From JBGSUZ01 sp963677505 (GTDB taxonomy: Bacteria; Bacillota; Clostridia; Peptostreptococcales; Acidaminobacteraceae): a stretch of 64,000 nt of DNA. Every line of letters starts with the position of its first letter. Within the stretch, counting starts at the first letter, position 1. The translations under genes were made by a program, and so were the position numbers. Location of the stretch: contig CAXXWB010000017.1 of assembly GCA_963677505.2 (NCBI GenBank), positions 1-64,000 of the forward strand. Direction: 5' to 3'. Positions 29,630-38,382 of the stretch are shown piece by piece. The notes under the pieces are model-generated. The model had not been told where the DNA came from and did not search any database. It saw nothing but the letters and a program-made list of their open reading frames with translations.

Positions 29630-31630
29630 ATGAAGGATAATTACAAAATTCTTTTTGATCCTATCAAAATTGGCAGCCTTGAGATCAAAAATAGGTTTGT
29701 ACTGGCACCAATGGGACCAGGCGGCATGGTTAATGCAGACGGTACTTTTAACAAACGAGGCATTGATTTTTATGTTGAGCGCGCCAAAGGTGGTGCAGGT
29801 CTAATCATGACTGGCGTGACAATGGTCGAAAATGATATTGAAAAATGCGCACTACCTTCTATGCCTTGTCCAACCCTTAATCCTTTAAATTTCATTACAA
29901 CTTCAAATGAAATGAATGAACGTATTCATGCTTATGGGGCTAAAACATTCCTACAGCTTTCTTCAGGTTTTGGTCGAGTCAGCATTCCTTCAATTGTTGG
30001 GAAGACGGCTGTTGGTCCGTCTCCAATCCCTCACCGTTACTTGGAAGGCGTGACTTGCAGAGAACTGACAAACGAAGAAGTGAAAACTTATGTTAAAAAG
30101 TTTGTCGAATCTGCTGTCATTGCTAAAAAAGGTGGCTTTGATGGCGTGGAAATCCATGCCGTTCATGAAGGTTATTTGTTGGATCAGTTTGCTATTTCAT
30201 TTTTCAACCAACGAACAGATGAATATGGCGGGTCACTGGAAAATAGACTTCGCTTTGCCTGTGAAATTGTTCAGGAGATTAAAAAAGTCTGTGGTCAGGA
30301 TTATCCCGTATCTCTTAGATACAGCATTAAGAGCTTTATCAAAGATTGGTGCAAAGGGGGGCTTCCTGGTGAAGAATTTGAAGAAAAAGGCAGAGATATT
30401 CCTGAAGGAATAGAAGCTGCTAAAATACTTGTAGCCGCTGGATACGATGCACTCAATGCCGATGTCGGCTCATATGATTCATGGTATTGGGCCCATCCAC
30501 CAATGTACATGGAAAAAGGTTTATATTTGCCTTACAATGAAATTTTAAAAAATACAGTGGATGTTCCCATTATCAGCGCTGGCAGAATGGAAGACCCTGA
30601 ACTCGCTTCTAGAGCTATATTAGAAGGAAAAACGGATATGATCGGTCTAGGTCGTCCCCTTCTTGCTGACCCTGAAATTCCAAATAAAATTCTCGCTGAC
30701 AATTTTGAAAGCGTCAGACCTTGCCTTTCTTGCCAAGAGGGCTGTATGGGTCGTTTACAAACATTTGCAAATGTCTCTTGTGCAGTTAACCCTGCCTGTA
30801 CTCGAGAAGCTGAATACGGTATTGGTACAGCTACCCAAACTAAGAAAGTTTTAGTTATTGGTGGTGGCGTTGCAGGTTGTGAAGCTGCAAGAGTTGCTGC
30901 TATTCGTGGTCATGAGGTCATATTACTTGAGAAAAATACTCAATTAGGCGGTAACTTACTGCCAGGTGGCACACCTGATTTTAAGGAAGACGATCACGCA
31001 CTCGTTAACTGGTATGTCAATGAGCTTAACAATTTGAAAGTTGATATCCGTTACAATACCACAGCTACGACAGACTTAGTGAAATCAATTGCTGCAGACA
31101 CTGTCATTGCTGCAACAGGTTCTATTCCTAAAAAATTAACCGTTGAAGGAACCGATAAAGTTTATAGTGCCGAAGACATTTTACTCGGCAAAAAAGAAGC
31201 CGGAAATTCAACGATCATCATTGGCGGTGGCCTTGTGGGTTGTGAAACAGGCCTTTGGTTAAGAGAAAAAGGCATCGACGTTACCATCGTCGAAATGCAG
31301 GATGATATTCTTTCCGTTGGCGGCCCTCTTTGCCATGCCAATCACGACATGCTCCATGCACTTGTTCCCTTCAAAGGCATTGATGTAAAATGTGGCTCCT
31401 GTATAACGAAAGCCAGTGCCGATGGCTTTGTCTTATTAAACAAAGATGGCTCAGAAGAAATATTGCAAGCAGATTCTCTGATTGTTGCCATTGGTTACAA
31501 CTCCGAAAACGCCTTGGCTAAAGCACTTAAATTTGAAGCGAATGATTTAAGAGTCATTGGCGATGCCAACCGAGTTAAAAATATTATGTATGCCATTTGG
31601 GATGCATATGAGGTTGCAAGAAACTTATAA
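29630..31630 (+). CDS. NADH:flavin oxidoreductase of the enoate / 2,4-dienoyl-CoA reductase family
   Basis: About 666 residues. I choose ATG 29630, eleven bases after AGAAAGGA. The N-terminal Old-Yellow-Enzyme barrel has NRFVLAPMGPGG, GVEIHAVHEGYLLDQF and RYSIK. The 4Fe-4S cysteines are CLSCQEGCMG and the later Cys in NVSCAVNPAC. The C-terminal half has FAD (VIGGGVAGCEAAR) and NAD (IIIGGGLVGCETG) Rossmann motifs and ends IGDANRVKNIMYAIWDAYE. Relatives reduce C=C bonds of enoates, dienoyl-CoA or bile-acid intermediates. The substrate here is unknown. The MerR regulator upstream suggests induction by substrate. Confidence 0.88.
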   Translation: MKDNYKILFDPIKIGSLEIKNRFVLAPMGPGGMVNADGTFNKRGIDFYVERAKGGAGLIMTGVTMVENDIEKCALPSMPCPTLNPLNFITTSNEMNERIHAYGAKTFLQLSSGFGRVSIPSIVGKTAVGPSPIPHRYLEGVTCRELTNEEVKTYVKKFVESAVIAKKGGFDGVEIHAVHEGYLLDQFAISFFNQRTDEYGGSLENRLRFACEIVQEIKKVCGQDYPVSLRYSIKSFIKDWCKGGLPGEEFEEKGRDIPEGIEAAKILVAAGYDALNADVGSYDSWYWAHPPMYMEKGLYLPYNEILKNTVDVPIISAGRMEDPELASRAILEGKTDMIGLGRPLLADPEIPNKILADNFESVRPCLSCQEGCMGRLQTFANVSCAVNPACTREAEYGIGTATQTKKVLVIGGGVAGCEAARVAAIRGHEVILLEKNTQLGGNLLPGGTPDFKEDDHALVNWYVNELNNLKVDIRYNTTATTDLVKSIAADTVIAATGSIPKKLTVEGTDKVYSAEDILLGKKEAGNSTIIIGGGLVGCETGLWLREKGIDVTIVEMQDDILSVGGPLCHANHDMLHALVPFKGIDVKCGSCITKASADGFVLLNKDGSEEILQADSLIVAIGYNSENALAKALKFEANDLRVIGDANRVKNIMYAIWDAYEVARNL

Positions 31631-31662
31631 TTAGTATCTATTTTAATAAAAAGTTCCAAAAT

Positions 31663-31707
31663 AAATGTTGGGGTGGAGATTCATTGAATCTCCACCCCAA
31701 CATTTTT
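31663..31707. terminator. Strong terminator between convergent genes
   Basis: 21-bp perfect stem AAATGTTGGGGTGGAGATTC.../...GAATCTCCACCCCAACATTT with a 1-base loop region, then a T run at 31703-31707. It serves the flavoenzyme from the left and may also stop the osmC transcript from the right. Confidence 0.85.
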
Positions 31708-31745
31708 ACTTAGCGCCTAAAATAACGCCCAGATACTTTTGTCCT

Positions 31746-32153
31746 TTATAACTCAAAAGACCAAGTCACGTCTGATTTAAACGTATTCACTACACCACTT
31801 TCCACTTTGAAAGCAATATCAATGACTTCACTTACCAACGCTTCACTCAGTCCACTTCCTTTGATCACATAATGAAGGTTCATTTTCTCAATGGGTTTAG
31901 GTGCCACTTCCCCACGCTCTGCTTCTACTTTTACTTCATAAGAAGTCAGTTCAACCCCTCGTTCTTTGAGCATGGTCACAATATCCACACTGGTACAAGC
32001 TGCCGCCGCATGCATGAGTATATCTATGGGTTTCGGTGCTAATTGAACACCATTGTTAAGTTGTGGCGGTCCTGCTAACTCAAAAGACAAACCCTCCGAA
32101 GTGATCCCTTCGAAATGAGCGCCTTTTCCTAACCATTTTACTGTTCCTTGCAT
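31746..32153 (-). CDS. OsmC/Ohr-family protein
   Basis: 135 residues with the OsmC fold landmarks KPIDILMHAAAACTSVDIV (redox Cys) and a C-terminal VVNTFKSDVTWSFEL. A second reactive Cys at the expected first position is not evident, so peroxidase action is uncertain. Ribosome site GGAGGTA precedes ATG. Divergent from the LysR regulator at 32266, its likely controller. Confidence 0.82.
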   Translation of the reverse strand: MQGTVKWLGKGAHFEGITSEGLSFELAGPPQLNNGVQLAPKPIDILMHAAAACTSVDIVTMLKERGVELTSYEVKVEAERGEVAPKPIEKMNLHYVIKGSGLSEALVSEVIDIAFKVESGVVNTFKSDVTWSFEL

Positions 32154-32164
32154 AAGAAGTACCT

Positions 32165-32194
32165 CCTGTTATAATATAGCTAAATGATAACAGG
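32165..32194. promoter_or_regulatory. Inverted repeat in the osmC/lysR divergent region
   Basis: Perfect 8-bp arms CCTGTTAT (32165-32172) and ATAACAGG (32187-32194) around 14 bases. It lies next to the osmC ribosome site and could be an operator for the LysR-type protein or an mRNA hairpin. LysR boxes usually contain T-N11-A, which is not perfectly matched. Confidence 0.45.
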
Positions 32195-32265
32195 ATCGAT
32201 GACACAATTAAAATCAACAGAAATGATAGGATCATAAATTGAATTAATACATAGGGAGGCTGTTT

Positions 32266-33162
32266 ATGGAACTGCGTCAAATCAATACTTTTGTAACCTT
32301 GGCCGATTTAAATAGCTTTACACAAACGGCTGAGAAACTAGGATATACACAGCCTTCCATTACTTCACAAATTCAGCTTTTAGAGCAAGAACTTGGGGTT
32401 AAGCTATTTGAACGGTTTAAAAAGAACATTTATTTAACCGCCGAAGGTGAAGCCTTTTTAATTTATGCCAAACAAATCATTCAACTCTGCGAAGATTCCA
32501 AAATTGCCATGACCGCCCTCGGCACCTCGAAAAAAATCATTCGCATCGGAACGTTGGAATCCCTTGCTTCTTCTAGACTTTCAGGTCTTTTCAAAAGTTT
32601 CAGAGAAGCTCACCCCGAAGTGGAGCTGGTGATTAAAATAGCAGATTCCAACCAGTTTCTCGCCCTGCTCCAAGAAAATAAAATAGATGTGGCTTTCTAT
32701 CTGGATCTTAAAATTGACCATCCTGGCCTTCATGTGGTCACTTCCGTTTCAGAACCACTGGCAATTCTCGCTGCGCCTGAGCATCCCATTCATCAATTGG
32801 AACATTTTTCAGAGAAAAACCTTGCAGATTATCCCTTAATTCTGTCAGAAGATGGTTGCAGTTATCGAAAAATGGTCTTAGATCGTCTTCATAAGCTTCA
32901 CATGACACCCCGTTCCATTATGGAAATAGGCAGTACTCAGGCCATTCGGCAAATGACCATGAGCGGCCTAGGCATTACCATCTTACCCAAAGTCGCCGTT
33001 ATTCCAGATTTGGTACAAAATACTTTAATGGAAAGACAATGGGACGAAGCCCCCTTTGAGCTGTTTACTCAAGTGGTTTGCTATAAAGACAAATGGATTT
33101 CCCCCATCTTAGAAGCCTTTTTGGAGATGGCAAAATTACATTTGGAAAACGGCGTACAATAA
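32266..33162 (+). CDS. LysR-family transcriptional regulator
   Basis: 298 residues. The N-terminal helix-turn-helix is typical (MELRQINTFVTLADLNSFTQ, LGYTQPSITSQIQLLEQELG). It is followed by the two-lobed periplasmic-binding-like effector domain (DVAFYLDLKIDHPGL, SEDGCSYRKMVLDRL, GITILPKVAV). Ribosome site GGGAGGC precedes ATG. The gene is divergent from osmC, the classical LysR arrangement, and its stop is four bases from the convergent MATE gene stop. Confidence 0.92.
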   Translation: MELRQINTFVTLADLNSFTQTAEKLGYTQPSITSQIQLLEQELGVKLFERFKKNIYLTAEGEAFLIYAKQIIQLCEDSKIAMTALGTSKKIIRIGTLESLASSRLSGLFKSFREAHPEVELVIKIADSNQFLALLQENKIDVAFYLDLKIDHPGLHVVTSVSEPLAILAAPEHPIHQLEHFSEKNLADYPLILSEDGCSYRKMVLDRLHKLHMTPRSIMEIGSTQAIRQMTMSGLGITILPKVAVIPDLVQNTLMERQWDEAPFELFTQVVCYKDKWISPILEAFLEMAKLHLENGVQ

Positions 33163-33166
33163 ACAA

Positions 33167-34555
33167 TTATCCTTTAGAGATTTCACTAATGATTTGAGTC
33201 AGTCCTTCGTTGATTGGCGTTGTTAAACGACGCATTGAATATACGTAAAATACAACTACTAGAGTAAGGGATAAGACATCTGCAACGGGTTGCGCCCATA
33301 TAAGGCCTTGGACACCAATTAATCCTTTTAAGATAAACAAAACAGGAATATAAATCAAACCTTGTCTGCAAATATTGACAACCAATGATGGTATAGCCGC
33401 CCCCATAGCTTGTAGTGCATTAATTAGGCAATAGAAAATGCCAAATAGAAATGCGGTTGAAAGCAAGATTCTAGTAAACTGAATACCATAATTAAAGGCA
33501 TCTTCTTGTGTCAAAAATACGCTAACAATATTATTTGCAAAGAAATAGCATATGACGGTCAATATTGTACCCAGTATAAATGAAAATAGAATTGAAAAAT
33601 GTAAAATCTCTTTAAAGCGCTTCCAGTTTTTTGACCCCACACAATAGCCAAGTAGCGGCTGTACGCCTTGTCCTAGTCCCATTGAAACCATGCCAATAAT
33701 CATTGTAACCTTCATAGCGACCCCTGCCGCTGCAATAGCCATATCGCCATAACCTGACATGAGGCTGTTCATAACAATTTGAGAAACACTCATCAATAAA
33801 ACACCTAGTGAAGCGGGAATCCCTATTGAAAGTACACTGGTACACACCTTGTCTTTTACGGAAAAATCTTTGATATGAATACTCAATTCGGATTTCCCAC
33901 TCATGTAATAAAATAAATAGTATATAGCGCCGACTACATTGCCAATTACGGTTGCAATGGCGGCACCGTTAATATTCCAGCCAAAACCCAATATCATGAT
34001 GGGATCTAAAATTATGTTCAGTAGATTGCCAATTAGCATTCCCACCATGGCTTTTGCGGGCTTACCCTCTGCACGAATTATATTAGAATAGCAATTTGAG
34101 ATTAAAACAAAGGGCCCACAGAGAATTACAATATTCAAATAGCCTTTAGTAAAATCCCAAGTATCTGCGCTTGCTCCAACCAGTACCAGAATATCATCCA
34201 TGAAAACATAGAACAGTGCCGAAACGCTTATGCCAAGGACTACGCAAGACCACATACAAAATGCAGATACCTTTTTTGCATAATCAATTTCACCTTCTCC
34301 CATAGCACGTGAAATAACAGAAGTACCACCAATACCAAAAATAGTTCCCAACGCCATAAAAATTAAAAAGACAGGTGTTGCTAAGGATACTGCCGCCACC
34401 TGTAAATCATTGTGTGTCAGCCCGATGAAAAAAGTATCGGCTAAATTGTAAACCAAAACCATCAGCATCGCTATAATAGCAGGAATTGCATTTTTTATTA
34501 CTGCCTTTTTTACAGGCATTGAATCAAACACACTCAAACTATTTTCTTTTTCCAT
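33167..34555 (-). CDS. MATE-family efflux transporter
   Basis: 462 residues, twelve predicted helices in two repeated halves. Family motifs: NLADTFFIGL near the N-terminus, FGIGGTSVISRAMGEG, and in the second half GMVSMGLGQGVQPLLGYCVG. The NorM/DinF-type clade exports drugs or metabolites using Na+ or H+. Transcribed behind a MarR-type regulator, with a 32-bp palindrome just upstream of its start, so it is most likely the regulated pump of that pair. Confidence 0.93.
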   Translation of the reverse strand: MEKENSLSVFDSMPVKKAVIKNAIPAIIAMLMVLVYNLADTFFIGLTHNDLQVAAVSLATPVFLIFMALGTIFGIGGTSVISRAMGEGEIDYAKKVSAFCMWSCVVLGISVSALFYVFMDDILVLVGASADTWDFTKGYLNIVILCGPFVLISNCYSNIIRAEGKPAKAMVGMLIGNLLNIILDPIMILGFGWNINGAAIATVIGNVVGAIYYLFYYMSGKSELSIHIKDFSVKDKVCTSVLSIGIPASLGVLLMSVSQIVMNSLMSGYGDMAIAAAGVAMKVTMIIGMVSMGLGQGVQPLLGYCVGSKNWKRFKEILHFSILFSFILGTILTVICYFFANNIVSVFLTQEDAFNYGIQFTRILLSTAFLFGIFYCLINALQAMGAAIPSLVVNICRQGLIYIPVLFILKGLIGVQGLIWAQPVADVLSLTLVVVFYVYSMRRLTTPINEGLTQIISEISKG

Positions 34556-34573
34556 ATTACCCTCCAGTAGGTG

Positions 34574-34605
34574 ACCCTTATCAATAGCATGCTATTGATA
34601 AGGGT
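34574..34605. promoter_or_regulatory. 32-bp perfect palindrome, probable MarR operator before the MATE gene
   Basis: The arms ACCCTTATCAATAGCA and TGCTATTGATAAGGGT are exact reverse complements. The core TCAATAGCATGCTATTGA occurs again upstream of the marR-like gene at 35117-35134. Because the RNA would also fold, it may double as a terminator or attenuator between marR and the pump. Confidence 0.75.
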
Positions 34606-34633
34606 TTGTTAAATGCCCGCATTATAACGGGCA

Positions 34634-35058
34634 TTATCTAAAAGTCTTATGTACCTTTTGTAGCAAAACTTGCAACTGTTCACATTCAAGTTTTGAAAGA
34701 CCACTTAAAAGTCGTTGTTCAGTTTCATTAATATTATATTGTGCTTTATGACAAACTGCTTTTCCTGCTGGCGTAATTTTAACTAACTTCATTCGTTTAT
34801 CATTAGAATCCGTGTATCCTTCAACAAGTCCCTTAAGTTCTAAGCGTTTCACAATCCCTACGGTTGTTGATTGCGCAATTTGAAAATCTGTTTCTAGCTC
34901 TTGAAATAGGCAGTACCATTTTCATGATTATTCAAAGTGATTAACATCTGCAACTGTGCCAATGTTAAACCATCTGTACGGAGTTCATTGTTCGCATTTT
35001 TTTCTAACTTATCATGAATTCTTTTTATAAGTAGTCCGCACGGTTCTAAACCATCCAC
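34634..35058 (-). pseudogene. MarR-family regulator with one missing base
   Basis: GTG 35058 follows AGGAGG by ten bases. The first part reads VDGLEPCGLLIKRIHDKL...TLAQLQMLITLNNHENGT. One base is missing near 34909; adding it gives LFQELETDFQIAQSTTVGIV, and the winged helix continues KRLELKGLVEGYTDSNDKR to the stop. Total would be about 142 residues, normal for MarR. Either a real frameshift, which would free the pump from repression, or a sequencing error. Operator copies lie on both sides of the gene. Confidence 0.8.
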
Positions 35059-35116
35059 AAACAGCAACCTCCTTCTACTTAGTTTAAATATAATATATAT
35101 AAATATAAGGATTATG

Positions 35117-35134
35117 TCAATAGCATGCTATTGA
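35117..35134. promoter_or_regulatory. 18-bp palindrome, second copy of the MarR operator core
   Basis: TCAATAGCATGCTATTGA, a perfect palindrome about 60-75 bases upstream of the marR-like start. It is identical to the core of the 32-bp palindrome before the MATE gene. The placement fits autorepression. Confidence 0.75.
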
Positions 35135-35177
35135 ATTTGTGTTTTGTCTATTACTGAACTACTCTTTACCCCTGATT

Positions 35178-36038
35178 CTATACGCTTTTCTTAGCAACAA
35201 TACCAATTAGCTTAGAGCTTGTCTCATATGTTGCTCCCGTCAAATCACTCGTAATGCTGACGACTTCAAACCCATGCTCCCTGAGTAGGGCTGAAATAGA
35301 TTCGACCGTATAGCACTGCGCCCATAAATTATAAACACTGACCACCGTATCTTCTTCCACAATCAAATGTTGTTTCAAGGAAACCAAGTCTGTTTCATAA
35401 AATTGCTTATTTACCAGTTCTAAATGGGGCGTCGGTTTCCAAAACCCTTGTTTCTCATGGATAAACCAATTCTTATATACCGATGTCAGTTCATTATTTC
35501 CAGGCGACCAGACATCGAAGGCAAAGTGTCCCCCAGGCTTTAGCCCACGGTGAATTTTACTTAACAGCTGGCTTCTACCCGTCTCTGACAAGACGCCAAA
35601 ATCACAGTAGATTAAAGTTATCAGATCAAAGGCTCCATGATAATCCATTTCCAAGTAGTTCATATAGAGGTATTCAATTGCTTGATGATGCTTTGACGCC
35701 TGTTCTTTGGCATAGTTTATTGAACGCTTTGAATAATCGATTCCGGTAACATTTAAGCCTTGTTCTTGAAATCTTGTCGTATATAAACCCGGTCCACAGC
35801 CCAAATCTAGAAGCCTATCTCCCGGCCGATAATTAAGGGTATTCTGAAGCCAACGACAGGTTGCGTCAATAATTTCAGGCTTTCTACTAGCCGCGTCTAA
35901 GTTGGGGTTTAAGTGTGCCCTAAGCATCATATTAGAAATATGCTCATTATCCCAAAAATCGGCTTGTGTCTTACCGTTTTCAAAAAGTGCTGGTGCCTTA
36001 TGGGATTCAAATACTTGGACTAATTTTTGAATGTTCAT
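35178..36038 (-). CDS. Class I SAM-dependent methyltransferase
   Basis: About 286 residues. I choose ATG 36038 after GGAGAG. SAM-binding motif I is LLDLGCGPGLYTTRF, the acidic end of strand 2 is VTGIDYSK, motif II/III LITLIYCDFGVLSE and LKPGGHFAFDVWSPG. The Methyltransf_25-type fold is clear; the substrate is not. Divergent from the LuxR-type gene at 36203. Confidence 0.88.
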   Translation of the reverse strand: MNIQKLVQVFESHKAPALFENGKTQADFWDNEHISNMMLRAHLNPNLDAASRKPEIIDATCRWLQNTLNYRPGDRLLDLGCGPGLYTTRFQEQGLNVTGIDYSKRSINYAKEQASKHHQAIEYLYMNYLEMDYHGAFDLITLIYCDFGVLSETGRSQLLSKIHRGLKPGGHFAFDVWSPGNNELTSVYKNWFIHEKQGFWKPTPHLELVNKQFYETDLVSLKQHLIVEEDTVVSVYNLWAQCYTVESISALLREHGFEVVSITSDLTGATYETSSKLIGIVAKKSV

Positions 36039-36202
36039 TTCTGCTCTCCTATACATTTTCAGGTGTGCAACTGGTTTTGCCCTCTTTAAACTTAATCTTA
36101 ATTATAAACGGTAATGTTATGAAGAAGAATAATAAAGTGGTAGATAGATTAGATATTTTTTTAGTATATTATATATAAGACATCTAAAAAGTGAGGCAGT
36201 CT

Positions 36203-36856
36203 ATGAGTGAATTTATTAGAAAATTTTTGCTAGGCGTTGCATTATTTGTATTTATGACCCTGTTATTTTGGTTTTCTGGAATCCCATGGCGCTATTTAAT
36301 CGATCTGCCAACGGCAGTGTTTTTAATAGTTGGTGTGTCTCTTTTATATGGCATCAGGTTCAAAAAACGCATGGACATCGTTAAAAAGAGAGAACTGTTG
36401 CTGACAAGTCTTTGGCGTGTTACTTTTGTTACTTTATTCATTGGTATTATGGGCGTGTTAACCCATGTTAAAGACCTTGAATCGGCTTTTTCAGGTTTGG
36501 CAGTGGCTTTAATAACCTTACCTTATGCGGGTTGCCTTTGGCTCCTCATTGAATTGTATTTCAATTACAGAGCCAGTCGTGAAGTCGATGTCTATTCAGA
36601 ATTGAATCCAGAAGAAGGCATTGTAACACTTGACCCAATAGAAATGGAGCGCGTTACCTTAAAACAAAAGTACCAACTGACACCAAGAGAGACAGAAATA
36701 GTTGGAGAACTCCTTAAGGGCAAAACCAATCGTGAAATTGCGCAAACGCTTTTCATTTCAGAAATGACGGTAAAAAAGCATATGGCAAATATCTTCTCCA
36801 AGGTGGGCGTGAGTAACCGACAGGCTTTGATCGTCCTTATACACCAAAAGAATTAG
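36203..36856 (+). CDS. Membrane-anchored LuxR-type regulator with a MotA/ExbB-like membrane part
   Basis: 217 residues; ATG 36203 with GTGAGG upstream. Four hydrophobic segments fill residues 8-125, then a cytoplasmic LuxR helix-turn-helix: LTPRETEIVGELLKGKTNRE and ISEMTVKKHMANIFSKVGVS. The membrane part reads WRYLIDLPTAVFLIVG, a charged loop, then FIGIMGVLTHVKDLESAFSG and LAVALITLPYAGCLWLLI. That order resembles MotA/TolQ/ExbB proton-channel subunits (PSA, then G-x-x-G-L...SA.AVALLTT.YG). No receiver or ligand domain is seen. It is followed by a small paralogue of its membrane part. I infer a membrane-signal-responsive DNA-binding protein. Confidence 0.75.
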   Translation: MSEFIRKFLLGVALFVFMTLLFWFSGIPWRYLIDLPTAVFLIVGVSLLYGIRFKKRMDIVKKRELLLTSLWRVTFVTLFIGIMGVLTHVKDLESAFSGLAVALITLPYAGCLWLLIELYFNYRASREVDVYSELNPEEGIVTLDPIEMERVTLKQKYQLTPRETEIVGELLKGKTNREIAQTLFISEMTVKKHMANIFSKVGVSNRQALIVLIHQKN

Positions 36857-36860
36857 CAAA

Positions 36861-36911
36861 TACACCCCTGAGTTGAACTGAAAATACACCTTCTTATACT
36901 TGAATTACACC
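36861..36911 (+). repeat. Three TACACC direct repeats
   Basis: TACACC at 36861, 36885 and 36906, the last two extended to TACACCTT. Spacings of 24 and 21 bases are about two helical turns. They lie between the LuxR-type gene and its small membrane partner, so they could be binding sites for it. Confidence 0.4.
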
Positions 36912-36970
36912 TTTTGTAGGACTGACGACAGCCCTCTTTTATGAGAGGATTAAGTCAAGGAGGTGAGCAT

Positions 36971-37309
36971 ATGAAAAAATACGCAGGAACAGGTCTTGTA
37001 GGTATTATTATTTTGGCAACCATGCTATTAGGGGGACCCGCGAAGTACTTCATCGACATACCCTCTTTGATTTTAGTGGCTGTTGTCGGTGGATTGAGTC
37101 TTTACTTAGTGCCAGAGAAAAAAGGCAAAGCTTTTATTGATGCGGGTTGGTTGGTCTGTTCAATTGGCATTATTGCTGGACTATTTAGTCTCAATGAAGA
37201 AAGTCCACTCATTGCCTATGGCATGAATGTTGCAGTCGCCACCATTGGCTTAATGTATGGCTATTTATTTGGCATTTTATCAGACATTCTTTTACAAAAA
37301 AACAACTAA
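36971..37309 (+). CDS. Small MotA/ExbB-like membrane protein, paralogue of the preceding membrane domain
   Basis: 112 residues; ATG 36971 after GGAGGTGAG. Four hydrophobic segments. AKYFIDIPSLILVAVVGG matches WRYLIDLPTAVFLIVG in the LuxR-type protein. GIIAGLFSLNEESPLIAYGM then NVAVATIGLMYGYLFGIL matches that protein's second half. MotA-type cores are usually 250 residues with a large cytoplasmic domain; this is a minimal version. The pair could form a mixed membrane complex. Function unknown. Confidence 0.65.
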   Translation: MKKYAGTGLVGIIILATMLLGGPAKYFIDIPSLILVAVVGGLSLYLVPEKKGKAFIDAGWLVCSIGIIAGLFSLNEESPLIAYGMNVAVATIGLMYGYLFGILSDILLQKNN

Positions 37310-37320
37310 TAGTACCAAGA

Positions 37321-37365
37321 AAAGTCTCATAGGCAAAGTCGAACAGACTTTACCTATGGGACTTT
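37321..37365. terminator. Bidirectional terminator between convergent genes
   Basis: A long imperfect stem AAAGTCTCATAGGCAAAGTC / GACTTTACCTATGGGACTTT with five-base loop lies right between the small membrane protein stop and the opposite-strand lipoprotein stop. Confidence 0.6.
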
Positions 37366-38285
37366 ATTCACAAATCAAAGTGAAATTATTGATAAATCCG
37401 ATTCCTTTATCTGGTGAAAATACCTTCTCTAATGTTTTTAGTTTTATATCATAGCAAAAAACTGCTCGCTCTTCGCTGTGATCTAAAATTCCAATAAAAT
37501 ATATTTTCCTACCCTTACTGTCTATTTGTAAATCCTTATATTTCTTCATATTTTCAATAACTAACTGTGTTTTTTCTTTATTATTTAAATCTTGAACATA
37601 TAAGTTATAGGTATCAAGTTCTAAATTGTCTACTTCTTTCGTCAATAAAAAATGTCCATTTCCAGAAACAGATCTCACAATCCTATTTTTAACAGTAGCC
37701 ATTTTTACAGGTTGAGAAATGTCTTTACCATATTTCAAAATAGTGTAATCTGGTATAAGGTAATGATCTTCCTTACCTGAAACTTGAAGTTCTGAACTCG
37801 CTCTTCTGGCATTATCAGAATAGGTTACTGCATAAAACTCATTAGAATTATTAATATTTAAACCCGCGTATTCCACACATGTATCGTCATCTTCTAAGTT
37901 ATTATAGAATAATGCGCCTGTTTTTTTATTGTATTTAACAAGCCTCAGGGCACTTGTTCCTCGTTTTACGCCAACCAAAATGATGTCATTTTCCCGCCTT
38001 TTTTCCACTTTCCGCTGTATAATAAACCTTTTTATCCTTCATACTAATTATGCCTAGAGGGTATTGTGAAGAATAGCTTGTATCTATTATTTTAGTGAAT
38101 TTTTTTTGCTCAATATCATATTTTATAAAGGCAATCTGCATCCCGTTTTCAGGTCCATTTTCATCATTATACGTCGTATATGAGATGGATAAGTATTCCG
38201 ATTTTTTACCACAAGCGGAAAAAAGTACGAGCATCATTATAAAAAATACAAAGATGGCTATTCTATTTTTTGACGCCTTTTACAT
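37364..38285 (-). pseudogene. Lipoprotein gene with an early stop and a frameshift
   Basis: About 300 residues when repaired. The signal peptide reads KNRIAIFVFFIMMLVLFSAC, with lipobox Cys. A beta-rich body follows with repeated strand-turn units (NGMQIAFIKYDIEQKKFTK, LQIDSKGRKIYFIGI), like TolB/DPP-type beta-propeller lipoproteins. Two lesions: the best start ATG 38285, behind GAAGGG, is followed at once by TAA (38280-38282); an A6 run near 38007 has one A too many, breaking SGK-RRENDIILVG. Either a recent pseudogene or sequence errors. No function assigned. Confidence 0.65.
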
Positions 38286-38382
38286 CATCCCTTCTCTAGA
38301 AAAAGACTATCTAAATTTCAAAAAAACTCAACGGCAATGACATTTCAAATATATCACAACCATTGAGTTTGTTTTAAACGTA

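Noticed and set aside
36861..36911. CRISPR-like array
   Set aside because: The repeat is only six to eight bases with three copies; no cas genes in the window.
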